In this document: in pieces, positions 35,000 to 46,603 of the stretch
Numbering within the stretch: position 1 is the stretch's first letter
How the letters are laid out: each line of letters starts with the position of its first letter
Source of the DNA: Trema orientale
Lineage: Eukaryota; Streptophyta; Magnoliopsida; Rosales; Cannabaceae
DNA: 64,000 nt
NCBI GenBank assembly: GCA_002914845.1
Contig: JXTC01000007.1
Span: forward strand, 108,742-172,741
Reading direction: 5' to 3'
Translations under genes and position numbers: made by a program
The notes under the pieces: generated by a model
The model's input: only the letters and a program-made list of their open reading frames with translations
The model's database searches: none
Told to the model about the DNA's origin: nothing

Positions 35000-36510
35000 A
35001 GTTAAGTGGGTATTTATAAAGTTTTTACATTGAGTAAACATTTTTATACAAATTATATCGACATGTCAGTTGTTAAACTGAGCATATCATAAACTTAGTA
35101 TACTGATATCTATATACTGGAATTCGTTAAAGACTTAAAAACATTGATACTTATTTTAAGGGACCCAAAATTTATCTATTTTGTTAAGAAGCTCTTATTC
35201 ATAAAGGTTAATTATATTTTTATACTTTATGTTTTGACAGTTTGTTCAATTTATATCTTGTGTTTTTGTAATTATTAACATTGACATTGAGATTTAGAAC
35301 TTGTAACAAATTTATATTCTCTACGAGTCAAACACTAATTTTAACCAATATGTTTACCCAAATACTTTTTGAAGTTTAAATATATATATATATTTGAAAA
35401 GAAGTTCAAATTCAATATTTATCTAAATTGATAAATATGTTTATGAACATATTAAATATTTATCGGTTTTTTCATTTTTAATTATTTTTTAATATTTTGT
35501 CTTTTAAATAATAATTTTAATTAGTTTGAAATTTAAGGGTTAAGTAGACAATTACCACTTTTTTCGAATGTTTAACTAAATTTACCACTACTATTAGATT
35601 CTACCACTTTTGGGAGGGAATTAGTCAAGAATCTGTTAAGAATTTATTAAGAATCTGTCAGGAATCCATCAAGAATCTGTCAAGATTACCACTGACGTCA
35701 AGAATCTATCAAGAATCCGTTACCTAATTTATTCGAAATTATAATTGTATTAAAATTTATATTCTTAAATATAAAAAATGAGTATTTTGGTAAACTCCGT
35801 GGTCAAAATTAATATTTGAACAGAGAATGTATAAATTTATTATAAATTTCAAATCTGAAACTCCATATTGATAATAACCAAAATGTAAATATAAATTGAA
35901 GAATAGTCAAAATACAGTATACAATGTATAAAAATATATTATAGCTGTTCATAATAATGATAAAAGAGAATTGATGGGCCCACCACCTGAAGTTCTGTGA
36001 ATGCCAGCCTAGTAGGAGCAAAGTTAGAGCTGGCCTTAAAGAGAGTTAGGGCCCAAGTCACACTAGTCAGGTCTATGATTTGTGGGAAGTTGCAGAACTG
36101 GGGCCCATGAGGTAAACCCAGATTGGTGTTTATGGGGCTAATAATTTTGCTGTATTAATATTATTTTCAGATTGATGACCCTTCATTATTATTCTTTTCA
36201 TTATTATACTATAGCCATATGATAGTTTGATTAAAAGAAAGAAAAAGAAATGTGAAATGTTGACCTCACAGTTTTCAGTGTTTGAGCTTACTTATTTAAA
36301 TAAATCAAATAAAACTATACAAGCAAAAACCTGAGCCTAGCAATAATCCTTAATTCTTAATTTGTTAGATTTTGTTTATTTTTACTGGATTTTGTTGTGG
36401 GTCATGCATACATGTGCATGCATTGGTCTAATGTGACTTGTTGAGTGCAATTTGATTTATTTATTTACTTTATTAATTTCTGAATGGTGCAATTCTATTT
36501 AGAGAAAATA
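35000..36510. other. AT-rich intergenic stretch with short CAAGAATCTGT reiterations
   Basis: At 35623-35725 the word AAGAATCTGTCA recurs about eight times with small changes and 11-12 base spacing. No gene is supported in the region. Confidence 0.5.
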
Positions 36511-36517
36511 GACGAAA

Positions 36518-36635
36518 TACGGTGTTTTAGAAAACAACTACAAATATACGATACCCATATTTTAATTATTTTTATACGGTGTTTTACAAATAAACGGTAT
36601 CCAATTTTTAATTATTTTTTTACGGTGTTTTAAGG
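36518..36635. repeat. Three copies of TACGGTGTTTTA
   Basis: The word TACGGTGTTTTA(G/C/A) occurs at 36518, 36575 and 36621. The first lies in a segment whose inverse partner may be at 39705-39760. Confidence 0.6.
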
Positions 36636-37210
36636 CAGCTTCTTCTTTTTCTAGTGTGTTTCTTCTTTGATACCAGTGGGTTTCTTATTCACTACTGACT
36701 GTGGCCTACAAGGGTCTGGCTTCACACCCAGATTCCTCTCTCTTTCACAATTTGTGTTTGGACATAGTAAATCTTGATTTTGTTGTATATTTTTTTTTTC
36801 ATTTTTTTTTTTAATTTTTAGATATGAAGGGAGTGAGGTGGTTCCCCCTCCCCTTCCCCCCCAGGCTATTATTGATGGCTTTGATGAAAGGAAAAAAATA
36901 AATAATTACATAATTATAAGTAATATGCAATTATTTTGTTTTCATTTTATTTTCAGTAATAAAAATAATTATTATGTTTTTAAATATATATCAAATAATA
37001 TGACTCTACTCTTGTCAAAGACCACTATACAAATTTTATACTGAGAAATATGCCAAAAGTAAAGAGTGAAGTGGACTAATGTGGTGAAATGAAATAAAGA
37101 TGTTTCTAAGTTTTAAGATACTTATATATTTGTAGGTAGCATATTTAATTCTTTTAAATGGCAATTAAATGTAAAACCTTGACATAGGAACCAAATTGAA
37201 GGAGAAAAAT

Positions 37211-37387
37211 ATGGCACTCATGTGCCCAGCTTCACTATATTCTTCATTGAATCCAGACCCAAACCCAATCCGTCTCTCCCAATCTCCTCTTCCCCTCCTC
37301 CAACCGTACAATTTCCAACCTCAACCTAGTACCCAAGTTACTCTTCTATTACAGAACGATCATATATCTCAGAGACGTAATCGGTGA
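37211..37387 (+). CDS. Short transit-peptide-like open frame, possible gene fragment
   Basis: This 58-codon frame starts MALMCPASLYSSLNPDPNP and is rich in Ser, Pro, Leu and Gln with almost no acidic residues, like the first exon of a plastid-targeted protein. It is followed by a normal stop and then by the noncoding TAGTAACCA array. No mature domain or downstream exon is visible. I do not recognise a family. It could be a captured exon, a remnant or chance. Confidence 0.25.
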   Translation: MALMCPASLYSSLNPDPNPIRLSQSPLPLLQPYNFQPQPSTQVTLLLQNDHISQRRNR

Positions 37388-37419
37388 AAAAAAAAATAAC
37401 GAATGCTGTCGAAATCATT

Positions 37420-38960
37420 TTGGTAACCAATGTTATAACTAGTAACCTATTACTGGTGGCTAGTGACTAGTAATTAGTAACCAATCACCAGTCGTTATAA
37501 CTAGTTACTAGTTTAGAAATTAGTAACCAAATTGGATACATGTAACAAGTGTAGTTAATGGTAACAAGTAACTAGTAACTACTTATTAGAGAAACTAGTA
37601 ACCATCTTATGACTAGCCACTAATTTGGAAACCAATGACTAGCTACCAATCTAGAAATGATCAGTATTTATTAGATATTTATAAAAAATCTTGTAACTAA
37701 TAACCGGTAACCAGTTTAGAAATTTGTTACCAATCTTGAAACCAGTAATCAGATTGGTAACTAGAAGCTGGATGGCTTGATAGGAAATAAAAATAAAAAT
37801 GAGAAGAATATGATTTAATTTTGATAGTGATAACCAGAAACTAATAACCAAAATGGTAAATAAAAACCAGTAACTATATTGGTTACTAGTTTGGTAACCA
37901 GAAACCTTTAACTTATGGTAACTAGAAACTAATAACCCTATCTGTTAATTAATAATGAATTTTTTTTTGAAAATTTTCACTTTTGATTTTCAAAAGTGTC
38001 ATTTTTGTGTGGAATTTCTTTTAGTATAGTATATTTGTAATTATAATTTTTTGGTAGGTAAAACTCTTAAAACCCCTATTAATAACCAGTAATTAATCTT
38101 GTAATTAGTAACCGCTGATTACCAGTCTTATAACTAGCAACTGGTTTTGAAACTTATAGCCAGATTTATTATTGATACTAGTAGCCAATAACACAACACT
38201 GGTCTTATAACTAGTAACAACCACCAGTCTGAAACTAATAACCAAATCTGTTACCAGTAACTAAATTGAATACTAGCAACCAATAACTAGATTAGTTACT
38301 AGTAACCAATAATCAATTTTATTAGTAGTAACAAAACAGTAACCAATAACTAGAGAAACTAGTAACCAGTAATCATATTGATTATTGGTTACCAATTTGA
38401 AATTTAGTAATCAGATTGTTATTGATGACTAGATTAGATATTAATAACAAGTTATTAAATGGTAACTAGAATAGTTATTTTTATCCAGTAACTATATTAG
38501 AAAGTAGTAACCACCACTTACTAGTCTTTTAACTAGCAACCAATTTGGTACTAGTAACCAATCACTAGTCCTGCAATTAGTAACCAACCACTAGTTTAGA
38601 AATTAAAAACAAAATTGGTTACCATTAATTAGATCACTAACTAATAATCAGTAACCAAATTTAATAAGATTGATAACCAATAAATAGAGAAATTAGTAAC
38701 CAGTAATCAATCACTAGTAACTAGTAATCAATCACTAGTAACTAGATTAGTTACTAGTTATCGGTAACTCTGGTGACTAGTAATAAATTAGTAATTGGTA
38801 ACTAGAATAGTAATCAGATTAGTCTCGTATAGAAACTAGAAACCAATGATTAAATTAGTTAGGAGTAACTAGCAGAAACCAATCTTATAAGTGGCTATCA
38901 ATCTGGAAACTAGTAACTTGATTAGTTACTGGTGGCTAATAATCTAAATAGTTACTATAA
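37420..38960. repeat. Degenerate TAGTAACCA/TGGTTACTA array (about 1.5 kb)
   Basis: Over about 1.5 kb the words CTAGTAACCA, AGTAACCAAT, AACTAGTAAC and their complements (GGTTACTAGT) recur dozens of times with 9-15 base spacing, in both orientations and without a fixed period. An unrelated patch at about 37957-38080, containing AAAATTTTCACTTTTGATTTTCAAAAG, interrupts it. Stop codons TAA and TAG fall in every frame, so it is not coding. It matches no plant satellite or telomere repeat I know. Confidence 0.8.
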
Positions 38961-40079
38961 TTTACGAAATACTTGTTGTTTGCTGAGATGGTTAGTTATC
39001 TATGGTAACCCAAAAAATTATTGATTGTAGTCTAACGGTTTCTCTTTTTTCAATCGTAGAAATAATAATAAATTTTATAAAAAAAATTAAACAAAAGAAT
39101 TTATTCTTCTAAATAGAAAAAAAAATTATAACAAAGAAGAATCAAACAAAAGAAATTGATTTTTCCTATTCATTAAAGATTAAAGAAAAAAAAGTATTAA
39201 TGTCCCTACGAAAAAAAAATTCTTTCGTCCCTATTAGGGAATTTAAAAAAAAAAAAAGATGAAAAAGAAAACAAGATATGAGTTAAAACCTCCTTAAAAA
39301 AGAAAGTGAATTGGATAAATAGTTTAATTAAAAAAAAAAGCGAAAGAAACGAAAAAAAAATGGAAAAAATGAAAGCAGATTAACCATATTTAAATCATGC
39401 ATATAGACAGAGTAAACTAAAAAGTTCAACTTCAAGTTATGCACTAGAATAAGATGACGGAAAACAAAATTTATTATTCTTTTCATATCCCATAAATTTA
39501 TATTATATATAGGTTAATATAAAAGGAAAACAAAACGGAAAAAAAAGAACAGAAATCAGATTCACATTTGCTAGTGGACTAATGTAAGTTACATGTAGTC
39601 AAACACGCTTTTTAATATATAAAAGAGTTTTAAAAATAAATGGCTTTATTTACGAGATATGCTACCATATTTTGTACTCTCATTTTTTTTAAAATACTAA
39701 CTAGATGCGGTATGGAAACTAATTGTTTTCTACTACCGTATTTATGTAATTATTAATTATTTTTAAAGGTATAACCCAATAAAACCCATTCTATTTCTTG
39801 GATTGTTCCCAACTACCTAATTTTTCTCTGTGGGTTGGGCTTAGTACTTTCACAATTCTTTGAAATTTAACACCTTTCTTCTTCTTCTTCTTTCCTTTTT
39901 CAGAAACAATAAATTATTCGCTACATTTATTTAAAAGAAAAAAAACCATTGACCAAATGTTTTTCAAGGTGACACATCCAATAGATTTTGATATGGTTCT
40001 CCGAGACAACTCTTTCCTTTATTTTATTTATTTATATATTTATTTTGACAATAGCCCTAAAATACAAAAAAGACCATTT
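38961..40079. other. AT-rich spacer upstream of the tRNA gene
   Basis: No gene supported. Mostly A-rich low-complexity sequence up to 39560, then ordinary AT-rich DNA. Confidence 0.4.
40066..40071 (-). terminator. Pol III terminator of tRNA-Arg
   Basis: Six consecutive T residues on the minus strand, 8 bases after the tRNA 3' end. Confidence 0.85.
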
Positions 40080-40153
40080 CGACCACAGTGGGAGTCGAAC
40101 CCACGACCTTTTGATCCGAAGTCAAACGCGCTAATCCACTGCGCTATGCGGTC
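40080..40153 (-). tRNA. trnR-UCG: tRNA-Arg (anticodon UCG)
   Basis: The minus strand gives a complete 74-nt cloverleaf. The acceptor stem GACCGCA pairs with TGTGGTC (one G-T), followed by discriminator G. The D arm carries box A (TAGCGCAGTGG). The anticodon loop CTTCGGA lies between TTTGA and TCAAA, giving TCG. The T arm is GTGGGTTCGACTCCCAC with box B. No intron and no encoded CCA, as expected for a nuclear gene. A run of six T on the transcribed strand just downstream (plus 40066-40071) is the Pol III terminator. Confidence 0.97.
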
Positions 40154-40201
40154 CGAATGATTATAACCGGTTACTTTAAAGCACTTTATAGTAAGACTTT
40201 A

Positions 40202-40204
<3 letters not shown>

Positions 40205-40236
<32 letters not shown>
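40205..40236. repeat. Poly-T run (32 bases) upstream of tRNA-Arg
   Basis: An uninterrupted T run lies about 50 bp upstream of the tRNA start on its transcribed strand (an A run in that orientation). Confidence 0.95.
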
Positions 40237-40239
<3 letters not shown>

Positions 40240-41690
40240 TCTTTTCGTGTTGTGCCTTACTTGAGAATTTTATAACTATTTCAAAAGTCAATTAATGGTA
40301 AAAAAAAAAAAATTATCTGTGATGTTAAACGTGGGATAAGATATATTAAAAAAAAATTAACTTTTTATCCTTTTAGTGGAAAAACCAACGTCTTATTATT
40401 AATATCAAATAAAACTTTATATTTGTGTTTTTTTTTTTTTTTTATCAAATCTCACCATATTCAAATATGCAGTCAAAAAATGGAGTTTAAAAATTGGTAC
40501 ATTATGTCTTTATTTTTTAAAATTGTCGATTGATATCCACCATATTAGCCAGAAGGCAACTATTAGACTAAAAAATATCTATAATTTCTCAAGAATCCAA
40601 CTGTAATAATCTTCAAACGCACATAAATTTATTTTTCAAATTCTGTCAACTAATTTCAAACATTAAAACATTCGCTTTAAATAATTTTAACTTCAATTTT
40701 GACTATATTTATGGATTTGGTAAGATTTAATAGAAAAACACAAATATAAGATTTTTATTTGATATTGGTAAAAAAGTGTTTCTTTTTTGTAAAAATGCAA
40801 AATGTGGTGGGTTTTTTGTGATATTATCCCAACTAATAATAATTATAATAATAATGATATAGTTATACAAATATATAATACTAGAGCATGATAAAAGTAA
40901 ATTTAGCCCCAAAAAGAAAAAATTATTGTGAGAAAATCTTTTCTAACTTCTTTATCTCTTTCTTTTCTTCCTTTTCTTTTAATTCTTCTTGTTTCTAACT
41001 TCTCTTGCTCATGTCTTTCTTTCCAATGGAATGCATCTCAAAGGCATTGATGTACATCTTTAACAGGCATCCAAAAAAGATCCACCACATTTGAGAAAAT
41101 CTCCATAGTTTATTTCACTTTTAAGAACAAAAGACAAAAAATTAAATGTTGCCAAGTATGTTCTAAAACTAGTTGGTTGCTTTTCATTTTTTCCCCCCTC
41201 CTCCTGTGAAAACTAAAATGCAAAAGTGAAATTATAAAAATGTTGTCTTTTGGGAGGGGAAAAAAAATCTCAAGCATCTATTTTTCCTCTATTTTGGATT
41301 TTTTTTTAAAAAAAATTGAAGAATTTTTTTTTTTTAAAAATAAAATTTAAACGATCTAATATGATGAAAAGACGTCATCTTATAAAAAATTATCTAAAAA
41401 AAATTAGAACTCAATAACTATTATATTTTAGCTTCATTGGTTAATTATCGAACACATGCTTATCCATTCTTTTTATGTGCCTTAAGACGAAATTTTACGC
41501 ATATATTTCCCCCTTTTTTTTTGGGTGGTTTTTAAAGCTTTTCTTCGTGTATACTAGGTTTCATGTATCCTAGGACCACGTGGCAGGCATAGGGTCGTTT
41601 GTAATTTCCAAACCATGCACCAGCAGCACATACTAGCATCTTCACATCACAGTCAAAGATCACAATTCCTGTAAATTACAAAAGAGACCC
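40237..41690. other. AT-rich intergenic stretch
   Basis: No gene supported. Homopolymer T and A runs are common (40430-40443, 41300-41340). Confidence 0.4.
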
Positions 41691-42785
41691 CACAAAACTT
41701 TCTATTTTTCGCATCTCGGCCCCTAATTCTACACTTACTTTTCCAACAACACCCTTTCATTCCATTTTCTAATTATTTGCCCTATTTTCGAAACGCCCCT
41801 GATTCTAGGGTTTCCGTCTACCTTTAAGCCCTGCTCCTCCTCTTTCCGGTAAGCCCTCCTCTCAATGCTTTTCCCTCTCTTTCTCTCTCAGTCGCACAAA
41901 AATATTGGAAAAGATCTTTGCTTGTTCATGATTCTAGGCTCGAAGAGGTTATTTTTAGTTTTTTAATTTATTTTTTTTTTAACTTTTAATTTTTGACTGT
42001 AGCATTTGTAGTTTGATATTATGCTGTTTGATTTTTTTTTTTTCCTATCAAAGGGCTGTTACTTTTTTATGGATTTGCTCATCCTGTTATAATAGAATTC
42101 GCATTGGTTGACTTTATTATAGCTAATATGTTATACGGACCCATGAAGATTTTGTAATCAATTTGATACAAAATTGGTCTAGGATGATAACCCACAAGCT
42201 ATTTTTTGTTCTTTTTGGTAATGTGAAATTTTCAGTGCGGTTATGATACTGAACTTCATATTGGCAGAGTAAATATTGGGGCTCTGAGATTTGGTGTGTT
42301 CTTACAGTATGCTGTACCCACTGAATTGAACTGGGCACTACATTGTTTTACATATTTATGTGTTGCAATTTGCATTTTATTTTTTGGTGAATCTAACGCA
42401 TGTTTTTGTGTGATATGATTTTAATGTCTCATGGTGACAGAGAAAGTTTTTGTTTTGTTGTCAATTGGTTGAGCTTTACTTGTGGTTATGCTGAATTGTT
42501 GTCTTTAGTACATGGACTGGTTATTAAGATTATAGTATGAGGTTTATGTTTTCAATGTTTCCCCTGCAAACTTGTTTAACATCATGACCTTGTAAGACGC
42601 AGTAAACAGGTTCAAAATCATTGGAATCTTGTATGTACCACAGAAATTATTTCACTTTGAAATGATAATAGTCTGAAGATGATATTGTTATTAAGATTTT
42701 GTTACAGTTTTGAGAAATAATTAGATAAGAATTTAGCAATTCTTTATATGATTTTTAACTCTTGAAATGGTTGAAGTTCTTTGCG
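41690..42785 (+). promoter_or_regulatory. Promoter, 5' UTR exon and leader intron of the MUSTANG gene
   Basis: From about 41690 the sequence becomes CT-rich and gene-like. A likely 5' UTR exon ends TCTTTCCG|GTAAGC at 41848, a strong donor. The leader intron then runs to an acceptor shortly before the ATG at 42786; candidate AGs are at about 42707 and 42776. The open frame also allows an upstream ATG at 42762, but family members start at MARAKL-type sequence. Confidence 0.5.
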
Positions 42786-45700
42786 ATGGCAAGGGCAAAG
42801 CTTATCTTAATCTGCCAGTCCCTTGGTGAATTTGTCACAAATGATGACGGGACATTATCTTATGCCGGTGGAGAGGCGCATGCAGTAGAGATCACGCCTG
42901 AAACTCTATTTAATGATCTCAAGTTGAAAGTTGCTGAAATGTTGAACTTGGACTATGAATCCTTGTCCATCAAGTACTTTCTCCCAGGAAATAGGCGAAC
43001 TCTCATTACTTTGGCTAATGATAAAGATCTGAAAAGGATGTATGACTTTCACGGGAACTCAGTAACTGCTGATGTTTTCATTCAGGGAAGTGCAGGTTTT
43101 TCTCGTGGAGCCTTGAACTTTCCTGGAAGGTACATTTGTTTTCATTTTGTCAGGTCTTTCTGCTTTTTAGGACTATAAACTAATGTTTTCTCTTGTCTTG
43201 TTTAGTATATGTTTCACATTGAGATAATTGTTACTTTTTTGCTTGTCAAAAATCACTGTTCAACTAGTTCTGGTGAAGAGGTATACTGTTGTCATTTTTT
43301 CAGAGCATAAAAGTTCCATACAATATTAAGGTTTTCTTGGTTTTAATGGAATGATGACAGTACCCTCCATACTGTAATTTTAGTCGTAATTGCTGGTGTA
43401 GGCTGGTGATTGCAGCTATACCACAAGTAAAATGCATTAAATCATGTTATTCATTACTTTCAGGGTTAATGGGTTAAAAGTAGCTGAAGCTGTAATGCCC
43501 ATAGCTGCCTGCGCAGCAGCTCCTACACCTTCTGATACTGTTGCCACCCCTTCAGTTGCCAAGCGTCCTACTTCAGTTGCCAGGCGTCCTACTTCAGTTG
43601 CCAGGCGTCCTACTTCAGCTGCCAAGCGTCCTACTTCAGCACGCTCTCGTGCCAATCGCACCATTGCTCCTGCTGCTGCCACCCCTGTCACTCCAGTTTC
43701 TCCATTCTCTCACTCTATATCAACACCAGGTGACTCTATTATCTGTCAAAGCTGCTACTAAAAATCCCAAAGGATTAGCTATTACCCCAAACCTTTTGAC
43801 TGTTTATAGTACCATGAATGATGCAGGTGCTGCTAGCTCCACTCCACCTGGTTCAACTGCTGATGCCAATGCTAACAATTCAAGCCCAATTGATATGGAC
43901 TCTACCCCTGCTGATACTGTTAAGAAACGAAGACGCATGGCATCCCGGAAAAGCGGTGACAATGGTCCTACTATTGTAGCTAACACTCTTGATGTTGGGA
44001 AGAAAAGAAAGATCACCGCTAGGAAAACAGGTATCTCAAAACGCAATACTGAGGCGGTCGCAATTGTTGAGTTGAAACAAGATAATTCTAGTGATAATTC
44101 TCTTCCCGTTAAATCTACTGATGTTCCACCCGAGAGGTTAATGGAATTGTGGAAAGATGGTATCACTGGCGTAGGTCAGGAATTCAAAAGTGTCTATGAA
44201 TTTCGTGAGGCACTGCAGAGATATGCCATCGCACATCGTTTTATGTACAGGTTGAAAAAGAATGATACAAACCGTGCAAGTGGCAGATGTATAGCTGAAG
44301 GCTGTTCTTGGAAGATTTATGCATCCTGGGATTCATCTACACAATCATTTAGGATAAAAAGTATGAATGAATCACATTCATGTGGAGGTAAATCCTGGGA
44401 GTCTGCTCATCCGGCTAAGAATTGGGTAGTAAGTATCATAAAAGATAGGTTACAAGATAGCCCACATCACAAACCAAAGGAAATTGCCAAAAGCATTCTT
44501 CGAGATTTTGGGGTAGAGCTAAACTATACCCAAGTATGGCGTGGTATTGGTGATGCCAGGCAGCAACTGCAGGGTTCATACAAGGAGGCATATAATCAGC
44601 TACCTTGGCTTTGTGAGAAGATGACAGAAGCAAATCCTGGTAGCTTAATCAAGCTTTTCATTAGTGATGAAAAAAGATTTCAGCGTCTCTTTTTATCCTT
44701 TCATGCCTCCATACATGGTTTTCAGATGGGTTGTCGCCCCGTCATGTTTCTTGATGCTATATCAATGAAATCAAAGTTCCATGAGATTCTGTTGACAGCT
44801 ACTGCATTGGATGGAGATGATGGTGTTTTTCCTGTTGCATTTGCTATAGTCGACAATGAGAACAATGATAATTGGCATTGGTTTTTGGAGCAACTGAAAT
44901 CTGTACTTTTAATTTCACAACCCATTACTTTTGTCTCCGACAGAGAGAAAGGATTAAGGACAGCGGTGCTTGAGGTATTTGAGAATGCTCACCATGGTTA
45001 CTCTGTATACCACCTTCTGGAAAGCTTCAAAAGAAACACAAAAGGTCCGTTCCTTGGAGAAGGCAAGGGTTCAATGCCCATAAATTTTCTGGCTGCTGCC
45101 CATGCTATTCGACTCGACACTTTCAAACTGCACACTGAGCAAATTAAACGAGTTTCTTCTCAAGCCTATGATTGGGTAATGGAGGTTGAGCCAGAATACT
45201 GGACTAGCACATCATTCAAGGGTGAACCTTATAACCATGTTACTGTAAATGTTGCAGAATCCTACACCAAGTGGATGGAAGAAGTGCGTGAATCACCGAT
45301 AATACAGAAGATCGAAGTGCTGAGATATAAGACTATGGAATTAATAAATACTCGCAGAACGGATTCAAGTACGTGGTCTACAAAACTTACACCATTGAAG
45401 GAGCAAAAATTGCGAGAACAAAGGAGTAAAGCTTATTTTCTTAAAGTATTGTTTTCTTCTGACACCCTTTTTGAGGTTCATGGTGATTCTACTCATGTTG
45501 TGGACGTTGACAAGAGGAGCTGTAGTTGTCTAGCATGGAAACCAACTGGTTTGCCTTGCAGCCATGCCATTGCTGTCTTCTCCTGCACTGGTAGGAACAT
45601 ATATGAGTACTGTCCAAGATACTTCACAGCTGATAGCTTCCGTTTAGCGTATTCTGAGTCCATAAACCCTGTATTGGCCAGTTTAAAGCCTGTGAGTGAT

Positions 45701-45883
45701 GAAAAGACCGATAAAGAGACTAACCTTGTTCTTCCTCCTCTAACCTCACGCCAACCACCAACCCAAAACAAGAAAAAGGAGAGCCAAACGGAGGGAGTGA
45801 TCAAGAGGGTTAGACCGGTTACTTGCACTATTTGCAAGGAAACAGGGCACAACAAAGCTACATGCAAGGCAACTCAATCATAG
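42786..45883 (+). CDS. MUG (MUSTANG-B clade): MUSTANG-B type domesticated Mutator transposase with PB1 domain
   Basis: Coding exons 42786-43129, 43464-43729 and 43827-45883 join in frame to 2667 nt (888 aa plus stop). Residues 1 to about 100 form a PB1 domain (KLILICQSLGEFVT, then YFLPGNRRTLITLANDKDL), the mark of the MUG-B clade. Residues 146-173 are a tandem repeat of four 7-residue units (VAKRPTS/VARRPTS). Around 300-400 is the MuDR DNA-binding region with a CX4C-type motif. The MULE transposase core follows, with Asp in VMFLDAISMKSK (about 505) and in ITFVSDREKGL (about 575). The SWIM finger CSCLAWKPTGLPCSHAI is at about 768 and a CCHC knuckle CTICKETGHNKATC at about 870. MUG proteins are long-conserved, transposase-derived nuclear regulators needed for growth and flowering; no terminal inverted repeats flank this gene. 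The third catalytic residue could not be placed. Confidence 0.92.
43555..43638 (+). repeat. 21-bp coding minisatellite in the MUSTANG gene
   Basis: Four consecutive 21-bp units of the form GTTGCCAGGCGTCCTACTTC(A) encode VAKRPTS, VARRPTS, VARRPTS and AAKRPTS. The middle two are identical at the DNA level, so the expansion is recent or homogenised. It lies in the linker between the PB1 and DNA-binding domains. Confidence 0.93.
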
Positions 45884-46603
45884 GGTCTTTCTGGATTTTT
45901 CTTTTGTACAGCTTTTAGTGAATGCAAGAACTCTCATCATATCAAGTTGAATTTGCTGTGTACTTCTCTCTTATGATAGTTTTTGCGGTTAATATTTACT
46001 GTTTAGGGCTTTCTTTCTTAGTATGTTATTCTCATTCTATTCGTTAGTGCTTGATACCTTTTACTCGCCGATTTTATTAACCTTTCCAGTTTACTGAAAT
46101 GCTTTTTTTTGTACTTTCACAATTTACTGCTAAGAAGGCCTTTCTCATAATAATAAAATAATTTTAGCTAACTTTCCTCGCGAAAGCATGTACTATACAT
46201 CCGTAAAGGTAGCCACTTGGCAGCCTGAACTTGAAGCGGCCACTTTCTCGCTGCCATGATACAAAAGTTCGAAGAAGTATTCCATTCCATACAAACGATT
46301 GCATAAATATTATCATCTATGGCATTCAAAGTTACAACATAATTAGCATTTCTAACTTGATCAACAGAAAATAAGTTGTTTCTTCTGCTAATCTAATCTA
46401 TACTTATCATAGACAAAGTTATAAACAGCTCAATACATACCATATCAACACTAATCAATATCTCCAAAACCACAATAGAACCCCGATCCAAGATCTTTAG
46501 TCTAACAAAAGGTCAGCTTGCTCCCATCTACGCTTTCCATGCGAGTATGTCTTCTTCTCTAAGATATTAGTATCATGGTATAGAGTTCATAGCCTTTTAC
46601 ATG
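45884..46603. other. Convergent 3' ends of the MUSTANG and RING genes
   Basis: The 720-bp gap between two opposite stop codons should hold both 3' UTRs. AATAAA-like AATAATAAAATAA at 46148-46160 is a candidate polyadenylation signal for the plus-strand gene. No other gene seen. Confidence 0.55.

Noticed and set aside
37420..38960. CRISPR-like or telomeric array
   Set aside because: There are no constant repeats with unique spacers, the host is a plant, and the word is not the plant telomere TTTAGGG.
39957..40160. 67-codon plus-strand frame
   Set aside because: It runs antisense through the tRNA-Arg gene; its apparently sensible C-terminal half is a translation of the tRNA.
42762..42785. Upstream in-frame ATG of the MUSTANG gene
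   Set aside because: It adds eight residues unlike the family N-terminus and probably lies in or next to the leader intron; the ATG at 42786 gives the expected start.
43437..43691. Minus-strand frame with EVGRLA repeats resembling a coiled coil
   Set aside because: Antisense of the 21-bp coding repeat in the MUSTANG gene; no independent support.
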